Below, piece after piece: positions 39,304 to 49,392 of a stretch of 64,000 nucleotides of DNA (position 1 is the stretch's first letter; each line of letters opens with the position of its first letter). The notes under the pieces are model-generated. The model was given only the letters and a program-made list of their open reading frames with translations, was not told the origin of the DNA and did no database searches. Source of the stretch: Gluconobacter albidus (lineage in GTDB: Bacteria; Pseudomonadota; Alphaproteobacteria; Acetobacterales; Acetobacteraceae); the NCBI RefSeq assembly GCF_002723915.1, contig NZ_BEWL01000012.1:28597-92596 (forward strand), given 5' to 3'. The position numbers were made by a program, and so were the translations under genes.

Positions 39304-40530
39304 ATGATCGATCCAGCCCTGCGCACCCTTCCCGGCCTTCCAGCACTTATCGTCGGAAGAATTTTCTCACAGCTTTCCGCGACCACCATGACGATCGCCA
39401 TTGGATGGCAGATCTATGCGCTGACGCATGACGTTGCCTCTCTGGGCTATCTGGGGCTGGCACAGTTCCTGCCCATGATCCCCCTGACATTTGTCGCGGG
39501 GCACGTCGCGGACCGTTTCAACCGGCGCACCATCGTCCTCATCTGTCAGATCTGCGAAATTCTTTCTACGGCTGCCCTCGCCGTTGCCGCCACATGCCAC
39601 GTCCTGACAACAGGGGGCATCTATGCGTTCGCAGCCTTCTATGGCGTTCTGCGCAGCTTTGAAATGCCCTGCCAGCAGGCATTTCTGCCTGCCATCGCAC
39701 CTCCATCTCTTCTGCCCCGCGCGCAGGCGCTGCTCTCCTCGCTCTTCATGACAGCATCCATCGTCGGCCCCAGCCTTGGCGGCCTGCTTTACGGTATCGG
39801 GCCGGTCGTCTGTTACGGCCTCTCGACCGTCGGGTTCGCGGTGGCTTTCTCAGGAACATTGTCCCTGAAGCTGGTGCACACCGTCCCACCCAAAGAGCCA
39901 GTCACATTCGCCTCGGTTTTTGCGGGGCTCTCCTTTCTCAACAGGCGCCGTGACCTGCTGGGCGCTATTACGCTTGATCTGTTCGCCGTGCTTCTGGGGG
40001 GCGCTACAGCCATGCTTCCGGTTTATGCGGACGGAATTCTGCATGTCGGGCCGGTTGGGCTGGGCCTGCTGCGCGCGGCTCCGGCGATTGGCGCGCTGAT
40101 GATGTCCTGGGGTCTGTCCCGCTACCCTCTCAAAGGCCGTGCGGGCCTTGTGATGTTCGTGTCGGTCGTCGTGTTCGGGGTGGCAACGATTGTTTTCGGA
40201 GTATCCCACACGGTCTGGCTCTCGATTGTCGCACTGATGATCCTCGGCGCCTCCGACGTTATCAGCGTCGTAATCCGTTCCTCGCTGATCCAGCTTGCAA
40301 CGCCGGATTCAATGCGTGGACGTGTTTCAGCCGTGAACACGCTGTTCATCGGATCCAGCAACCAGCTTGGCGAATTTGAGAGCGGGATGCTCGGAACGGC
40401 AATCGGACCGGAAGCCGCCGTGATCGCGGGCGGGGTCGGCACCATTCTGGTGGCGGCCGCCTGGGCGCGGCTTTTCCCGCGACTATGGGCGCTGGATCGC
40501 CTGGAAGACGTCTTCCCGGAGGAACAGTAA
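39304..40530 (+). CDS. MFS transporter, EntS/MFS_3-like exporter, 408 aa
   Basis: Twelve hydrophobic segments with LAQFLPMIPLTFVAGHVADR and FNRRTIV, the loop 2-3 signature of DHA3-type drug or siderophore exporters. FRALRSFEMP-like text (YGVLRSFEMPCQQAFLPAI) and PDSMRGRVSAVNTLFIGSSN near the end are typical of the enterobactin-exporter branch. Substrate unknown. It diverges from gpt and ends at a strong terminator shared with tRNA-Asn. Confidence 0.85.
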   Translation: MIDPALRTLPGLPALIVGRIFSQLSATTMTIAIGWQIYALTHDVASLGYLGLAQFLPMIPLTFVAGHVADRFNRRTIVLICQICEILSTAALAVAATCHVLTTGGIYAFAAFYGVLRSFEMPCQQAFLPAIAPPSLLPRAQALLSSLFMTASIVGPSLGGLLYGIGPVVCYGLSTVGFAVAFSGTLSLKLVHTVPPKEPVTFASVFAGLSFLNRRRDLLGAITLDLFAVLLGGATAMLPVYADGILHVGPVGLGLLRAAPAIGALMMSWGLSRYPLKGRAGLVMFVSVVVFGVATIVFGVSHTVWLSIVALMILGASDVISVVIRSSLIQLATPDSMRGRVSAVNTLFIGSSNQLGEFESGMLGTAIGPEAAVIAGGVGTILVAAAWARLFPRLWALDRLEDVFPEEQ

Positions 40531-40542
40531 GGCCTGAAACGC

Positions 40543-40568
40543 AAAAAGCTCCCGAAAGGGAGCTTTTT
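40543..40568. terminator. Bidirectional intrinsic terminator
   Basis: AAAAAGCTCCC-GAAA-GGGAGCTTTTT is a perfect 11-pair stem with a GNRA loop. It ends the MFS gene on the plus strand and tRNA-Asn on the minus strand. Confidence 0.92.
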
Positions 40569-40601
40569 ATTGCGGCCGAAGCAGCTTTTCAAAAGAAAGG
40601 C

Positions 40602-40677
40602 TGGCTCCCGAAGTAGGACTCGAACCTACGACCCAGCGATTAACAGTCGCTTGCTCTACCAACTGAGCTATTCGGGA
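40602..40677 (-). tRNA. tRNA-Asn(GTT)
   Basis: 76 nt on the minus strand with encoded CCA. Acceptor TCCCGAA/TTCGGGA, anticodon loop CTGTTAA, T loop GGTTCGAGTCC. It faces the terminator at 40543. Confidence 0.95.
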
Positions 40678-40787
40678 CCGGCGAGGTGGTATGTAGCCAA
40701 ATGGCCGGGGTCGGTAAAGCCCCTAAATGAACTTTTTTTGGAGATTTTTTCGTTTTTCTTCAAAGACCTGAGAAAAACCGTCATTTT

Positions 40788-41240
40788 TCAGAGCTCTTCA
40801 CGCCCCCGCGTTGCAAGCTGATCCACGCGTTCGTTGTTTTCGTCGCCCGAATGCCCTTTGACCCAGAGCCATTCAATCTCGTGCGGCTTCGCGGCTTCCA
40901 GAATACGCTGCCAGAGATCCATATTGGCGACAGGGTCCCCTGCCGCATTCCGCCATTTCCGTCGCACCCAGCCCGTATGCCAACGGGTAATCCCATTCCG
41001 CAGATATTCGCTGTCCGTATGCAGCGTTACGATACAGGGACGTTTGAGCGCCTCCAGCGCCTCGGCTGCGGCGGTCATTTCCATACGGTTGTTGGTCGTC
41101 TCCGGATCACCACCCAGAAGCTCTTTTTCCTGACCACGGAAGACCAGAAGTGCGCCCCAGCCACCAGGGCCGGGATTGGGTTTGCACCCGCCATCCGTCC
41201 AGATTTCCACCTGAGGCCGCTCCGCAGAGGCCTCAGACAT
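40788..41240 (-). CDS. rnhA: Ribonuclease HI, 150 aa
   Basis: RNase H fold with catalytic acidic residues in [17 protein letters not shown] (first Asp), NNRMEMTAA (Glu), LHTDSEY (Asp) and [10 protein letters not shown] (Asp), plus WVKGHSG. It removes RNA from RNA-DNA hybrids. The start at 41240 overlaps the thrB stop by eight bases (ATGTCTGA); an upstream frame extension is ignored. Last gene of ispH-thrB-rnhA. Confidence 0.95.
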   Translation of the reverse strand: MSEASAERPQVEIWTDGGCKPNPGPGGWGALLVFRGQEKELLGGDPETTNNRMEMTAAAEALEALKRPCIVTLHTDSEYLRNGITRWHTGWVRRKWRNAAGDPVANMDLWQRILEAAKPHEIEWLWVKGHSGDENNERVDQLATRGREEL

Positions 41241-42183
41241 GGGAAACACCTGCAAAATGGCGCAGGCGCACCAGATAAGCCAGCGGGTCCTTGCGGGTTA
41301 CAAGCGCATTGGCGGGGGTGTTGATCCAGTCATACAGGCGCGTCAGCAGAAAGCGGATCGAAGCCCCCTGACACAGGAGGGGAAGCGCCGATTTCTCCGC
41401 CTCGGTCAACGGACGAACGCTCTCATAGCCCTGGAGAATGGTCACAGCAAATAACGGTGCGAACGTCTTTTCGTCACGGAAGCACCAGGCATTCAGGCAG
41501 ATCGCCAGATCGTAAGCCAGAAAATCCGTACAGGCGAAATAGAAGTCGATCAGACCCGAAACCTGCCCGTTCTGGAAGAAAACATTATCCGGAAACAGAT
41601 CCGCATGGATCTGCCCACGCGGCAGCTCATCCGGTAGCGGCCATGCCGCTTCGATCCGCTGAAGCGCGCCCCGGACTTCAGCCGTCAGACCGGGGAATAA
41701 TGCGTCTCCACTCTCACCACAGCTTTCAAGCAGCGGCCCCCATGCCGCCGGAGACAGCGCATTCGGACGAACAGCACTATATCCTTCACCAGCAATATGC
41801 AGCCGGGCCAGCGCCTTGCCGAGTTCCAGACACAGCCCTGCATCGAGCTGGGTTGCAGACACACCGGGAAGAAAAGTCGTGATGGCAGCCGGACGGTCTG
41901 CGAGAGTCCGCAGCGCCGTTCCACTCCGGTCCGATACGGGAAGCGGGCAATTCAGCCCCCTGCCCGCCAGATGCTGCATGAGCCCCAGAAACCACGGAAG
42001 CTCGCTGGCATTCACCCGACGCTCGAACAGCGTGAGAATAAAATCCCCCTCTGTCGTGCGGAGGAGGAAATTACTGTTTTCGACACCCTCGGCGATGCCA
42101 TGAAACGAGACCAAATTGCCGATCGCGTAAGTGCCAAGAAACGCCTCAAGCGTCTCGGCCGCCAGTTCCGTATAGACGGCCAT
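41233..42183 (-). CDS. thrB: Homoserine kinase, APH-like type, 316 aa
   Basis: Choline/aminoglycoside kinase fold: phosphate-binding start GVENSNFLL, catalytic loop [14 protein letters not shown] (H-D-N) and metal-binding [18 protein letters not shown]. It phosphorylates homoserine on the way to threonine. This non-GHMP form is the usual one in alphaproteobacteria. Located between ispH and rnhA, six bases behind ispH. Confidence 0.93.
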   Translation of the reverse strand: MAVYTELAAETLEAFLGTYAIGNLVSFHGIAEGVENSNFLLRTTEGDFILTLFERRVNASELPWFLGLMQHLAGRGLNCPLPVSDRSGTALRTLADRPAAITTFLPGVSATQLDAGLCLELGKALARLHIAGEGYSAVRPNALSPAAWGPLLESCGESGDALFPGLTAEVRGALQRIEAAWPLPDELPRGQIHADLFPDNVFFQNGQVSGLIDFYFACTDFLAYDLAICLNAWCFRDEKTFAPLFAVTILQGYESVRPLTEAEKSALPLLCQGASIRFLLTRLYDWINTPANALVTRKDPLAYLVRLRHFAGVSHV

Positions 42184-42189
42184 GAGAAA

Positions 42190-43200
42190 TCAGTCTTCCT
42201 CGCCAGCCAGCGGGCCGGGCAGGCGGAAATTGATGTTCTCTTCCTTGACGATCCGCTCTTCGATCTTGAGCGTGTATTTTTCGGCCAGAGCCGTCACCAT
42301 TTCCTGCACGAGGCTCTCGGGAGCGGACGCACCGGCACTGATGCCCAGCGTTTCCACGCCTTCAAGGACGCTCCAGTCCAGATTCTCGAGCTTCGGCACC
42401 AGAAGCGCACGGCGCGCGCCAGACCGCTCGGCCACTTCCCGCAGGCGCTGCGAGTTGGACGAGTTGGGCGAGCCGATCACGATCACCAGATCGCTCTCGG
42501 GGGCAATCGCCTTCACCGCTTCCTGACGGTTGGTCGTCGCATAGCAGATGTCTTCACGCTTCGGCCCTTCGATGAGCGGGAAGCGTGAGCGCAGGATGTC
42601 CACGATCTCGGCCGTATCATCGACCGACAATGTGGTCTGCGTGATGAAAGCCAGCTTCGCAGGGTCTTCCGGCTGGATCGTGCGGGCTTCTTCCGCATCA
42701 TTGATGAGCGTGACGGCACCCGGCGGAAGCTGTCCCATCGTGCCGACCACTTCCGGATGGCCCGCATGGCCGATCATGAGGATGTGGAGCTGGTCCGGGC
42801 CACCGCCCGCGAAGTGACGTTCGGCCTCACGATGCACCTTCGAGACCAGCGGGCACGTCGCATCCAGATAAAGCAGGTTACGGCGCTGGGCTTCTGCTGG
42901 AACGGCCTTGGGAACGCCATGCGCCGAGAAAACGACATGTCCGTCTTCGGGGACCTCGTCCAGTTCCTCGACGAAAATGGCACCCTTGGCTTCAAGTCCT
43001 TCAACGACCGTCCGGTTATGGACGATCTCGTGACGGACATAGACCGGAGCGCCATAACGGCGAAGGGCCTCTTCCACAACACGGATGGCGCGGTCCACAC
43101 CGGCACAGAATCCCCGCGGACCGGCGAGCAAAACGCGGAGGGTTGGAGGAGCGTCCACACCATCGGTGCGGGCAGGAGCGAAAGTCGTCTGTTCTGACAT
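42190..43200 (-). CDS. ispH: 4-hydroxy-3-methylbut-2-enyl diphosphate reductase, 336 aa
   Basis: Last enzyme of the MEP isoprenoid pathway, giving IPP and DMAPP. The three iron-sulfur cysteines are in [22 protein letters not shown] and [10 protein letters not shown]; the catalytic glutamate region lies between them, and [13 protein letters not shown] is the substrate loop. Start at 43200 ([12 protein letters not shown]). A much longer open frame reaches upstream through the divergent lipoprotein gene but is not expected to be coding. Confidence 0.95.
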   Translation of the reverse strand: MSEQTTFAPARTDGVDAPPTLRVLLAGPRGFCAGVDRAIRVVEEALRRYGAPVYVRHEIVHNRTVVEGLEAKGAIFVEELDEVPEDGHVVFSAHGVPKAVPAEAQRRNLLYLDATCPLVSKVHREAERHFAGGGPDQLHILMIGHAGHPEVVGTMGQLPPGAVTLINDAEEARTIQPEDPAKLAFITQTTLSVDDTAEIVDILRSRFPLIEGPKREDICYATTNRQEAVKAIAPESDLVIVIGSPNSSNSQRLREVAERSGARRALLVPKLENLDWSVLEGVETLGISAGASAPESLVQEMVTALAEKYTLKIEERIVKEENINFRLPGPLAGEED

Positions 43201-43314
43201 GGTGTTCCCCAAGCGGGCGGAGTTCGATATGTAGGACCAGTATCGACCGGATTGCCGCTCGTCGCAACGTCCGGGCCTCTTTGCCGAGCCTCTTTGTAGG
43301 AGTTTCTTCAGCTG

Positions 43315-43908
43315 ATGCCAGCCATCCGGCGCTTCGCCTCGCCCCTGTTTGCTCCGGCTTTCGCCCTCCTGGCCCTTTCGAGTCTGGCCGGCTGCGACGA
43401 ATCCAACCAGAGTTTCTTCGCACCTGCCTGTCCGGCCCTCGATATCCCGGGATCTGCAGCGGACCAGTTCGTCTATGACGGCAAGAGCGCGGATATCGGA
43501 AGCCTCGTCAGCCATGCGCAGATCACCTCCCTGTCCGGAGACTGCGAGCGGGGCCCAGAAGGACCGCACGGCCACCAGACGGTGCGCACACGTCTGAGCC
43601 TTGCCATGAACCTGACCCGGGGCCCGGCGGCGACCAGCGGTATGATCGACGTGCCATATTTCATTGTCATCATGCGGGACGGCAAGATTGTGGACAAGAA
43701 AGTCTTCACGGACACCTTCCGCTTCCCGCCCAATGTCAGCACACAGTCTGTCCGCACGGACCTTCGCCTGATTGACCTTCCCGCCACCGACAACATGGCG
43801 CAGGAAAATCCTTATACGCTCGAGATCGGGTATCAGCTGACACACGGCGAACTGGGCTATAATCGCGAACATCTGGCCCCGGTCGCTTTCCACAGCCACA
43901 CACAGTAA
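43315..43908 (+). CDS. Putative lipoprotein, 197 aa, unknown
   Basis: Signal peptide with a lipobox LAGC (cysteine about residue 27), so probably anchored in a membrane facing the periplasm. The rest is beta-rich with [18 protein letters not shown] and [18 protein letters not shown]. Homologous-looking small lipoproteins are common in acetic acid bacteria, but I cannot name a family. Divergent from ispH, 114 bases apart, followed by a hairpin. Confidence 0.75.
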   Translation: MPAIRRFASPLFAPAFALLALSSLAGCDESNQSFFAPACPALDIPGSAADQFVYDGKSADIGSLVSHAQITSLSGDCERGPEGPHGHQTVRTRLSLAMNLTRGPAATSGMIDVPYFIVIMRDGKIVDKKVFTDTFRFPPNVSTQSVRTDLRLIDLPATDNMAQENPYTLEIGYQLTHGELGYNREHLAPVAFHSHTQ

Positions 43909-43926
43909 AATTACGTCAGGAAAAAT

Positions 43927-43956
43927 ATGCCGGGGCTGAGGCCTTAGCCCCGGCAT
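43927..43956 (+). terminator. Hairpin after the lipoprotein gene
   Basis: ATGCCGGGGCT-GAGGCCTT-AGCCCCGGCAT is a perfect 11-pair stem 19 bases behind the stop. It has no U run, so termination is uncertain. A second stem GGCACAG/CTGTGCC follows at 43961-43984. Confidence 0.55.
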
Positions 43957-44007
43957 GCAGGCACAGCGGGCTGCCCTGTGCCTGACATCATTTCGGAACA
44001 GAAACAC

Positions 44008-45891
44008 ATGGACAATCGCGAACTGACCCTCCGCGGGATTATTCTCGGAGCCCTCATCACGGTCGTCTTTACGGCAGCAAACGTCTATCTGGGCCTGAAG
44101 ATCGGTCTGACTTTCGGATCATCCATTCCAGCCACCATCATCTCGATGGCCATCCTGCGCCTCATGGGCGGCGGGACAATGCTGGAAAACAATATGGTCC
44201 AGACGCAGGCTTCTGCTGCCGGTACTCTATCCTGCGTGTTTGCGGCCCTGCCAGCTCTCATCATGGTCGGATACTGGCATGAATTTCCCTATGCCATCAC
44301 ACTACTGCTGACGATGGCAGGCGGCATGACGGGGGTTGTTTTCACCATCCCGCTGCGCCGGGCTCTCGTGAGCAATTCCGATCTGCCCTACCCCGAAGGC
44401 ACGGCCTGTGCGGAAATCCTGCGCGCTTCTTCTCCGGAAGGCGATGCGCGAAGCCTGAAATCCCTCACCCTCGGTACAGTCGTCTCGGGTGTCGTGGCGT
44501 TTGCCACATCGGGACTGCGCCTCCTGTCGGACGGGTTTTCGGCGGCCACCGTCGTCGGATCATCGGCATTCCGTCTGAACGGAAGCTTTTCTCTGGCCCT
44601 TCTGGGCACCGGCTATCTGGTCGGCATCGGGGGCGGTATTGCGATGCTGCTCGGGGTATTTCTGGCCTGGGGCATCATGGTTCCGGTTCTGGGACATCTT
44701 TCGCCGTCAGCCACACCGCTAACCGAAGCATCGGGTCTCTGGCTGCACAAGGTCCGCTTCATCGGCGCCGGGACCATTGCGATTGCAGCGGTATGGACAC
44801 TGCTCGCGCTTGCCCGTCCTGTCGCGCAGGGACTGAAAGAAGCGCTTTCCGTCACCCATCTGGCAAACGGCGATGACAGCGATCGCGATCTGGCACCTCG
44901 CACACTGATTGCCCTGTGTGTAGGGCTGGCAGTGCTGCTGGCAGGGCTGTTCAGCTATTTCCTGTGGCCCGTCATGCCGCATGGTGGCGCTCTGGGAACA
45001 CTGGTTGTTCTGGGACTGATCGCCTGTTTCGGGCTGGGCTTTCTGGTCGCCAGTGCGTGCGGCTACATGGCCGGTATCATCGGGTCGTCGTCGTCACCGA
45101 TATCCGGCGTCGGGATCATCGCCATCATTGCCATTTCCGTTGCCCTCTGGGGGCTGGAAAGCAGTGGCGTCCTGACGGTGGAACAACGCCCGATCGCCAT
45201 TGCGTTCGGATTGTTCGTCCTCTCCGCCATCACCGCCTCGGCCGCCGTCTCCAACGATAACCTTCAGGACCTCAAGACCGGTCAGCTCGTCGGCGCAGCG
45301 CCCTGGAAACAGGAAGTTGCCTTGCTGATCGGCTGTGCCGTTGGCGCGATCGTCATCCCCTGGGTGCTTCAGGTGCTTTATCAGGCCTACGGCTTCGTGG
45401 GCGCCATGCCACGCACGGGCATGGACCCGACGCGCGCACTTGCCGCACCACAGCCCGCCCTGATGGCCGCCATTGCAACCGGCATCCTGACGCATCAGCT
45501 TGACTGGCTGATGCTGGAAATCGGAGCAGCGCTTGGCGTCTGTCTGGTCATTCTGGATATCGCGCTACATCGCCGGAACCTTGCGCTCCCGCCTTTGGCC
45601 GTGGGGATGGGCATCTACCTTCCGGCGGATGTCTCGGTCACCATCGGGATCGGTGCGGGGCTTGGCTGGCTGTTACGTCGTTTCCCCAAGGACCAGGGAA
45701 CAATGATCGCTTCAGGCTTCATTGTCGGAGAAAGCCTGATCGGCGTGGCCCTTGCCGCAATGGCGGGCGCCACAGGAAGTTCCGAGACACTGGCGCTTCC
45801 CGTCCCGGCCCTGCTGAATGCCGGGCTGGGCTGGGCGGTGTTCTGTGGTGTTTTACTCTGGTTCGGACGTCAGGTCAGACATTCAGAGTAA
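44008..45891 (+). CDS. OPT family oligopeptide/metal-complex transporter, 627 aa
   Basis: Fourteen or more hydrophobic segments. [37 protein letters not shown] and [15 protein letters not shown] are OPT signatures, and the duplicate [13 protein letters not shown] region follows. OPT proteins import peptides or iron chelates by proton symport. ATG 44008 (MDNRELT) is preferred over GTG 43978 because the latter overlaps a hairpin. Convergent with the next gene. Confidence 0.9.
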   Translation: MDNRELTLRGIILGALITVVFTAANVYLGLKIGLTFGSSIPATIISMAILRLMGGGTMLENNMVQTQASAAGTLSCVFAALPALIMVGYWHEFPYAITLLLTMAGGMTGVVFTIPLRRALVSNSDLPYPEGTACAEILRASSPEGDARSLKSLTLGTVVSGVVAFATSGLRLLSDGFSAATVVGSSAFRLNGSFSLALLGTGYLVGIGGGIAMLLGVFLAWGIMVPVLGHLSPSATPLTEASGLWLHKVRFIGAGTIAIAAVWTLLALARPVAQGLKEALSVTHLANGDDSDRDLAPRTLIALCVGLAVLLAGLFSYFLWPVMPHGGALGTLVVLGLIACFGLGFLVASACGYMAGIIGSSSSPISGVGIIAIIAISVALWGLESSGVLTVEQRPIAIAFGLFVLSAITASAAVSNDNLQDLKTGQLVGAAPWKQEVALLIGCAVGAIVIPWVLQVLYQAYGFVGAMPRTGMDPTRALAAPQPALMAAIATGILTHQLDWLMLEIGAALGVCLVILDIALHRRNLALPPLAVGMGIYLPADVSVTIGIGAGLGWLLRRFPKDQGTMIASGFIVGESLIGVALAAMAGATGSSETLALPVPALLNAGLGWAVFCGVLLWFGRQVRHSE

Positions 45892-45917
45892 AAGCTTGCT
45901 TTTAGAAAAACGTCAGA

Positions 45918-46475
45918 TCAGGCCTTGACCCACCACTGCACGGGTTCCTGCTCGGCAACCTCGGCTTCTGGCATCTCCACGACTTGCGGAGCGGCCTCCT
46001 TGCGGGGGCGCCCAACCGGGCGCGGGGTGCGGCGTGCCGCTTCGGCGGCCTGCTCGCGCGCCTGATGAAGCGACGCCTTCAGTGTCTGGATCGTGTCCTG
46101 ATTCTCGCGTAGTTCGCGGTTCAGTTCGCTGATCTGGATTTTCGCATGAGCTTCGCGTGTCTCGAACGCCTTGAGCTGGGCCCGGACATCCGTCAGGCTC
46201 CGCTCGGCTTCTTCCCAGCGACGCTGTTCACGCTTGACCGACTGACGCAGGCGCTCAAGTTCTTCCTGATCATCCTGTCCGGCATTGCGTGCCGCAATCC
46301 CACGACCGCCCTGATGTTCGACCACGACCTGTCCGTCACGCACGAAGCGGCGACGGCGTTCAGCGGTTGGGGGAACCGGTCGTGATTTGGGAGTACGGGA
46401 GGACGCTCCAGCACCGAGACGGGCAAGAGCCTGTCGCAGTTTATCTTCTTCGTTAACCTGATGCTCGTCCTGCAT
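45918..46475 (-). CDS. Coiled-coil protein with AT-hook-like motif, 185 aa
   Basis: Start at 46475 (MQDEHQVNEEDK). Residues about 70-145 form a long charged coiled coil (QDDQEELERLRQSVKREQRR), followed by a basic PRPVGRPRKEA motif of AT-hook type and an acidic tail ending QWWVKA. Proteins with a GRPRK hook may bind AT-rich DNA minor grooves. Not recognised as a named family. Confidence 0.65.
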   Translation of the reverse strand: MQDEHQVNEEDKLRQALARLGAGASSRTPKSRPVPPTAERRRRFVRDGQVVVEHQGGRGIAARNAGQDDQEELERLRQSVKREQRRWEEAERSLTDVRAQLKAFETREAHAKIQISELNRELRENQDTIQTLKASLHQAREQAAEAARRTPRPVGRPRKEAAPQVVEMPEAEVAEQEPVQWWVKA

Positions 46476-46689
46476 TCTGTATTCTTCAACCAATATGATA
46501 TTTATGGATTTTCCCCTGCTGAACAGGCCTGCCGAAAGGCAGAAAAGCTGACCGGATTTGAACCCGCTCAGCAGCCACATGTCCTGACAAGGATATGAAA
46601 AGTCGACTCGTCTGGAAGAACCCCAGCGTTCTGACGAAGATTTTCTAGCACTTCACGTGCATTCTGTCATCAGGGCAATAAGCGGATAT

Positions 46690-47262
46690 TTATATTTTCT
46701 TCTGATTCCAGCGTCCCGGCGACCAGAGAATATCCGTTTCACCATGATTGTTGGCATGGCGCGCAAGAACAAAGAAGTAATCGGACAATCTGTTCAAAAA
46801 ACGAAGTCCGTCTGCCGGTCTCTGCTCCAGTACCGCTACACGTCGTTCAGCCCGGCGCGCAACAGTGCGGACAAGGTGCGCCTGCGCCGCGACGGGGCTG
46901 CCACCTGGCAGAACAAAGCTTCGGAGTTCCTGCTGGTGACGGCGCAGATCCTCCAGACGGACTTCCAGCCATGCAATGGCCTCCGAGGGCAGGCTGGGGG
47001 TACGTTCTGGGTCAGGCAGGCACAGGTCCGCACCAAGATCGAACAGGCAGGACTGGATCTGACGGATTTCGTCTTCAAGCACAGCCATCCGGGAATCCTG
47101 CGCCATCAAACAGCACAGAATTCCCAACTGGGCATTCAGTTCGTCCACAGTCCCCATCGCCTCGATCCGGTCTGAAGACTTGGGGACGCGTGTACCGTCC
47201 CCAAGAGACGTCTGCCCCCCGTCTCCACCCCGTGTCACGATCCTGTCGATGCGGATAGTCAT
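46690..47262 (-). CDS. ATP:cob(I)alamin adenosyltransferase, PduO type, 190 aa
   Basis: N-terminus RIVTRGGDGGQTSLGDGTRV carries the ATP-binding T(R/K)xGDxGxTxLxDG signature, and then RIEAMGTVDELNAQLG; the C-terminal VRTVARRAERRV helix with the conserved arginines follows. It makes adenosylcobalamin from cobalamin and ATP. Downstream is a short gap, then the coiled-coil gene. Confidence 0.93.
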   Translation of the reverse strand: MTIRIDRIVTRGGDGGQTSLGDGTRVPKSSDRIEAMGTVDELNAQLGILCCLMAQDSRMAVLEDEIRQIQSCLFDLGADLCLPDPERTPSLPSEAIAWLEVRLEDLRRHQQELRSFVLPGGSPVAAQAHLVRTVARRAERRVAVLEQRPADGLRFLNRLSDYFFVLARHANNHGETDILWSPGRWNQKKI

Positions 47263-47289
47263 GACCTGCCTATACCCTCCGCGCTATTT

Positions 47290-47880
47290 TCAGCGGCTTC
47301 TTTTGTGCTTCGCGTGATGACCGATGCTGCGATCGCCCATCAGGTCGCGGGCGCGGGACGTGTGATCCGTCAGCATCTTGTCCGTGTCCTTGGCAAGGGT
47401 CTTGATGTCCGGCGAGCCGCCCGAAGCCTGAGCCGTCGCGATGGCCTTGCTCAGATCCGGTGTCCGGATACTGACGATATCGCGCAGGAACATACGATCA
47501 AACGCGGCACCGTAAAGATGGGAAAACGACTCGACATGTTCCTGATCGGCCGCGTCAATCTTGGCGGCAACCGTCAGATTGGCGTCTGAGGCGATCTTGG
47601 CGACGGCTTTCTGATTGGTCGTGTAATCACCCTGAACGGTCGAGCCAAATGCTTTTACCACGTCACTGTTGCTATGGGTCGCGGCCAGCGTCGCAATAGC
47701 GAGCTGGGTCTGGTCCATCTCGTCCACCTGCTGGAGGAACGCCGCATCTGCCGTCGTCAGCTTGTAGGTCGAAGCGACGCTCGGCAGCGCCGGCGCCGGA
47801 GGGGCATCGGGAGCATTACAGGCCGCAAGACCGGCCAGAAGGCCCGCAGACAGACACAGGCGGAGATACGAAACAGTCAT
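47290..47880 (-). CDS. DUF4142 lipoprotein, 196 aa
   Basis: Signal peptide with lipobox LAAC at about residue 21. The mature helical domain begins LTTADAAFLQQVDEMDQTQL, the characteristic start of DUF4142 (ferritin-like four-helix) proteins, and ends with a His/Lys/Arg-rich tail. Start at 47880 has GGAAG upstream. Role unknown, periplasmic. It precedes the cobalamin gene on the same strand. Confidence 0.85.
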   Translation of the reverse strand: MTVSYLRLCLSAGLLAGLAACNAPDAPPAPALPSVASTYKLTTADAAFLQQVDEMDQTQLAIATLAATHSNSDVVKAFGSTVQGDYTTNQKAVAKIASDANLTVAAKIDAADQEHVESFSHLYGAAFDRMFLRDIVSIRTPDLSKAIATAQASGGSPDIKTLAKDTDKMLTDHTSRARDLMGDRSIGHHAKHKRSR

Positions 47881-47995
47881 CGAAGCTTCCTTTTTCAAAC
47901 GCGCCTGCCCTGAAAAGACAGGCCGCGACAGACTGACAATGCACTCATGACAGTCTCTCATTCGCTGTTCAGACAACACATGATACATTCACGGC

Positions 47996-48430
47996 ATGTC
48001 CGCAAACCCCATCCAGCCCGGCACGTCAGTTCTGCTTCGGGGCAGTTTCGTTTTCGCTGCCCTGTCCGCCGCGTCCGGCGTCATGCTCGGCGCCCTGTCC
48101 GCCCATCTGCCGGACCGGCTGTTTGCCGTTCCGGGTGGCAGGGCCATGCTGCATTCCGCAGTCGAAATCCAGATGTGGCACGCCCTCGGATTGTGCCTGC
48201 TTTCCCTGAACGCCGCGCGCCTGTCTCCCCGGTGGATCCGCATGGCGTGTCTGTGCATGGCGATCGGCATGGTTCTGTTCTGCGTCCCCGTCACGCTCCT
48301 CGCGCTGTTTGACCTGAAGCTGGGCCCCGTCTCGATTGGCCGGATCGCGCCTTATGGCGGGACAATGCTCATACTTGCGTGGTGTCTGGCAGCCGTTTCC
48401 GCCCTGCGGGTCAGGCCCGGTTTTTTCTGA
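47996..48430 (+). CDS. DUF423 small membrane protein, 144 aa
   Basis: Four hydrophobic segments; FAALSAASGVMLGALSAHL matches the GA(F/L)GAH-type start of the DUF423/YgdD family, followed by HSAVEIQMWHALGLCLLSL and IGRIAPYGGTMLILAW. The cellular role of the family is unclear. Convergent and overlapping by 20 bases with the next gene. Confidence 0.88.
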   Translation: MSANPIQPGTSVLLRGSFVFAALSAASGVMLGALSAHLPDRLFAVPGGRAMLHSAVEIQMWHALGLCLLSLNAARLSPRWIRMACLCMAIGMVLFCVPVTLLALFDLKLGPVSIGRIAPYGGTMLILAWCLAAVSALRVRPGFF

Positions 48431-48743
48431 GTTTCCGAAAGATCAGGAAGCCAACGGACTGGACAGCAAGCGCCAGCAGAAAGCAGGCAACCATGATTCC
48501 TGTCAGGATCAGTTGCTCGCGTCCAACCCCCGATTCAATATGAAACAGGCTGTAGAGTTCCTGCCAGACGGACGTTCCAGCGATATGCTGCGCAGCTTTG
48601 ATGGCCGGTTGCCAGAAACGGAAGACCGATGCGAAAGCAAGCGTCAGCGCCACGAGGACTGCAGTCCGGATCAGGGTTTCCGTAACACTGATTTCGCGGG
48701 GAGATGCTGCTTGCGGGCGGAGTACTGCTTTTTTCAAACGCAT
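48411..48743 (-). CDS. Two-span membrane protein, 110 aa, unknown
   Basis: Start at 48743 (MRLKKAVLRPQ) has AGGAAAGG upstream. Two transmembrane segments lie at about 23-42 (LIRTAVLVALTLAFASVF) and 80-100 (LTGIMVACFLLALAVQSV), with an extracytoplasmic loop between. No family recognised. Confidence 0.65.
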   Translation of the reverse strand: MRLKKAVLRPQAASPREISVTETLIRTAVLVALTLAFASVFRFWQPAIKAAQHIAGTSVWQELYSLFHIESGVGREQLILTGIMVACFLLALAVQSVGFLIFRKLRKNRA

Positions 48744-48817
48744 GACCTTTCCTGAAAATTGGGCTTTAATCATCTGTTCCTGTCATTCTGCGTTATGGCA
48801 TGCAGAGGACAACATCA

Positions 48818-49351
48818 ATGAAAGCCTTTTTCATGAACCGTTCCCTTCTTGCCGCCGGCCTTGGTCTGGCCCTGACTGCAACCCTTCCGGCACATGCCGC
48901 GTCCACAACGCCAGCAGTCCCTGCCCCCAAACTGACCGAAACATCCGCTCCTCCCGTCGCCGAACCCTATCCTGACACGGCTGTGGCGCACGAGCAGGTG
49001 GAACAGGCCTTCGCGCTCGCGCAGAAGACGCATCGCAAGGTTCTGCTCGATTTCGGTGGCAACTGGTGCCCGGACTGCAAGATGCTCAGCGGCATTTTCG
49101 CGCTGCCTGACGCGGCACGCTGGCTGGACAGCCAGTTCGTAGTGGTGCCGGTCAATGTCGGGCGGATCAACACCAATCTCGATCTGGCGGAACGCTATGG
49201 CGTGACCATCAAGTCTGTCCCGACCGTCATTATCGTTACCCCGGAAGGCCATGCCCTGAACGGTGACGGCTCCAAGGCGCTTGGCAATGCCCGCAGCATG
49301 TCTCCGCAGGCTGTCCTTGACCTCATTTCCGACTGGAACAAACGCGGCTAA
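48818..49351 (+). CDS. Secreted thioredoxin-like protein, 177 aa
   Basis: Signal peptide (residues 1-26, ending AHAA), a proline/threonine-rich linker, then a thioredoxin fold with active site GGNWCPDCKML (WCPDC) and the cis-proline region SVPTVIIVTP. It would be a periplasmic reductase or disulfide exchange protein of the thioredoxin_7 type. Start at 48818 follows AGAGGA. Confidence 0.88.
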   Translation: MKAFFMNRSLLAAGLGLALTATLPAHAASTTPAVPAPKLTETSAPPVAEPYPDTAVAHEQVEQAFALAQKTHRKVLLDFGGNWCPDCKMLSGIFALPDAARWLDSQFVVVPVNVGRINTNLDLAERYGVTIKSVPTVIIVTPEGHALNGDGSKALGNARSMSPQAVLDLISDWNKRG

Positions 49352-49355
49352 GTCC

Positions 49356-49385
49356 CTGAGGCTCCGGCTTTTTCCGGAGCCTCAG
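49356..49385. terminator. Inverted repeat between convergent genes
   Basis: CTGAGGCTCCGG and CCGGAGCCTCAG form a perfect 12-pair stem around CTTTTT. It lies between the convergent thioredoxin-like and oligopeptidase genes and probably ends both transcripts, though no U run follows. Confidence 0.7.
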
Positions 49386-49392
49386 CTCATCT

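Noticed and set aside
43201..44007. Upstream extension of the ispH frame by about 270 codons
   Set aside because: IspH is complete from 43200 with all cysteines, and the extension runs through the divergent lipoprotein gene.
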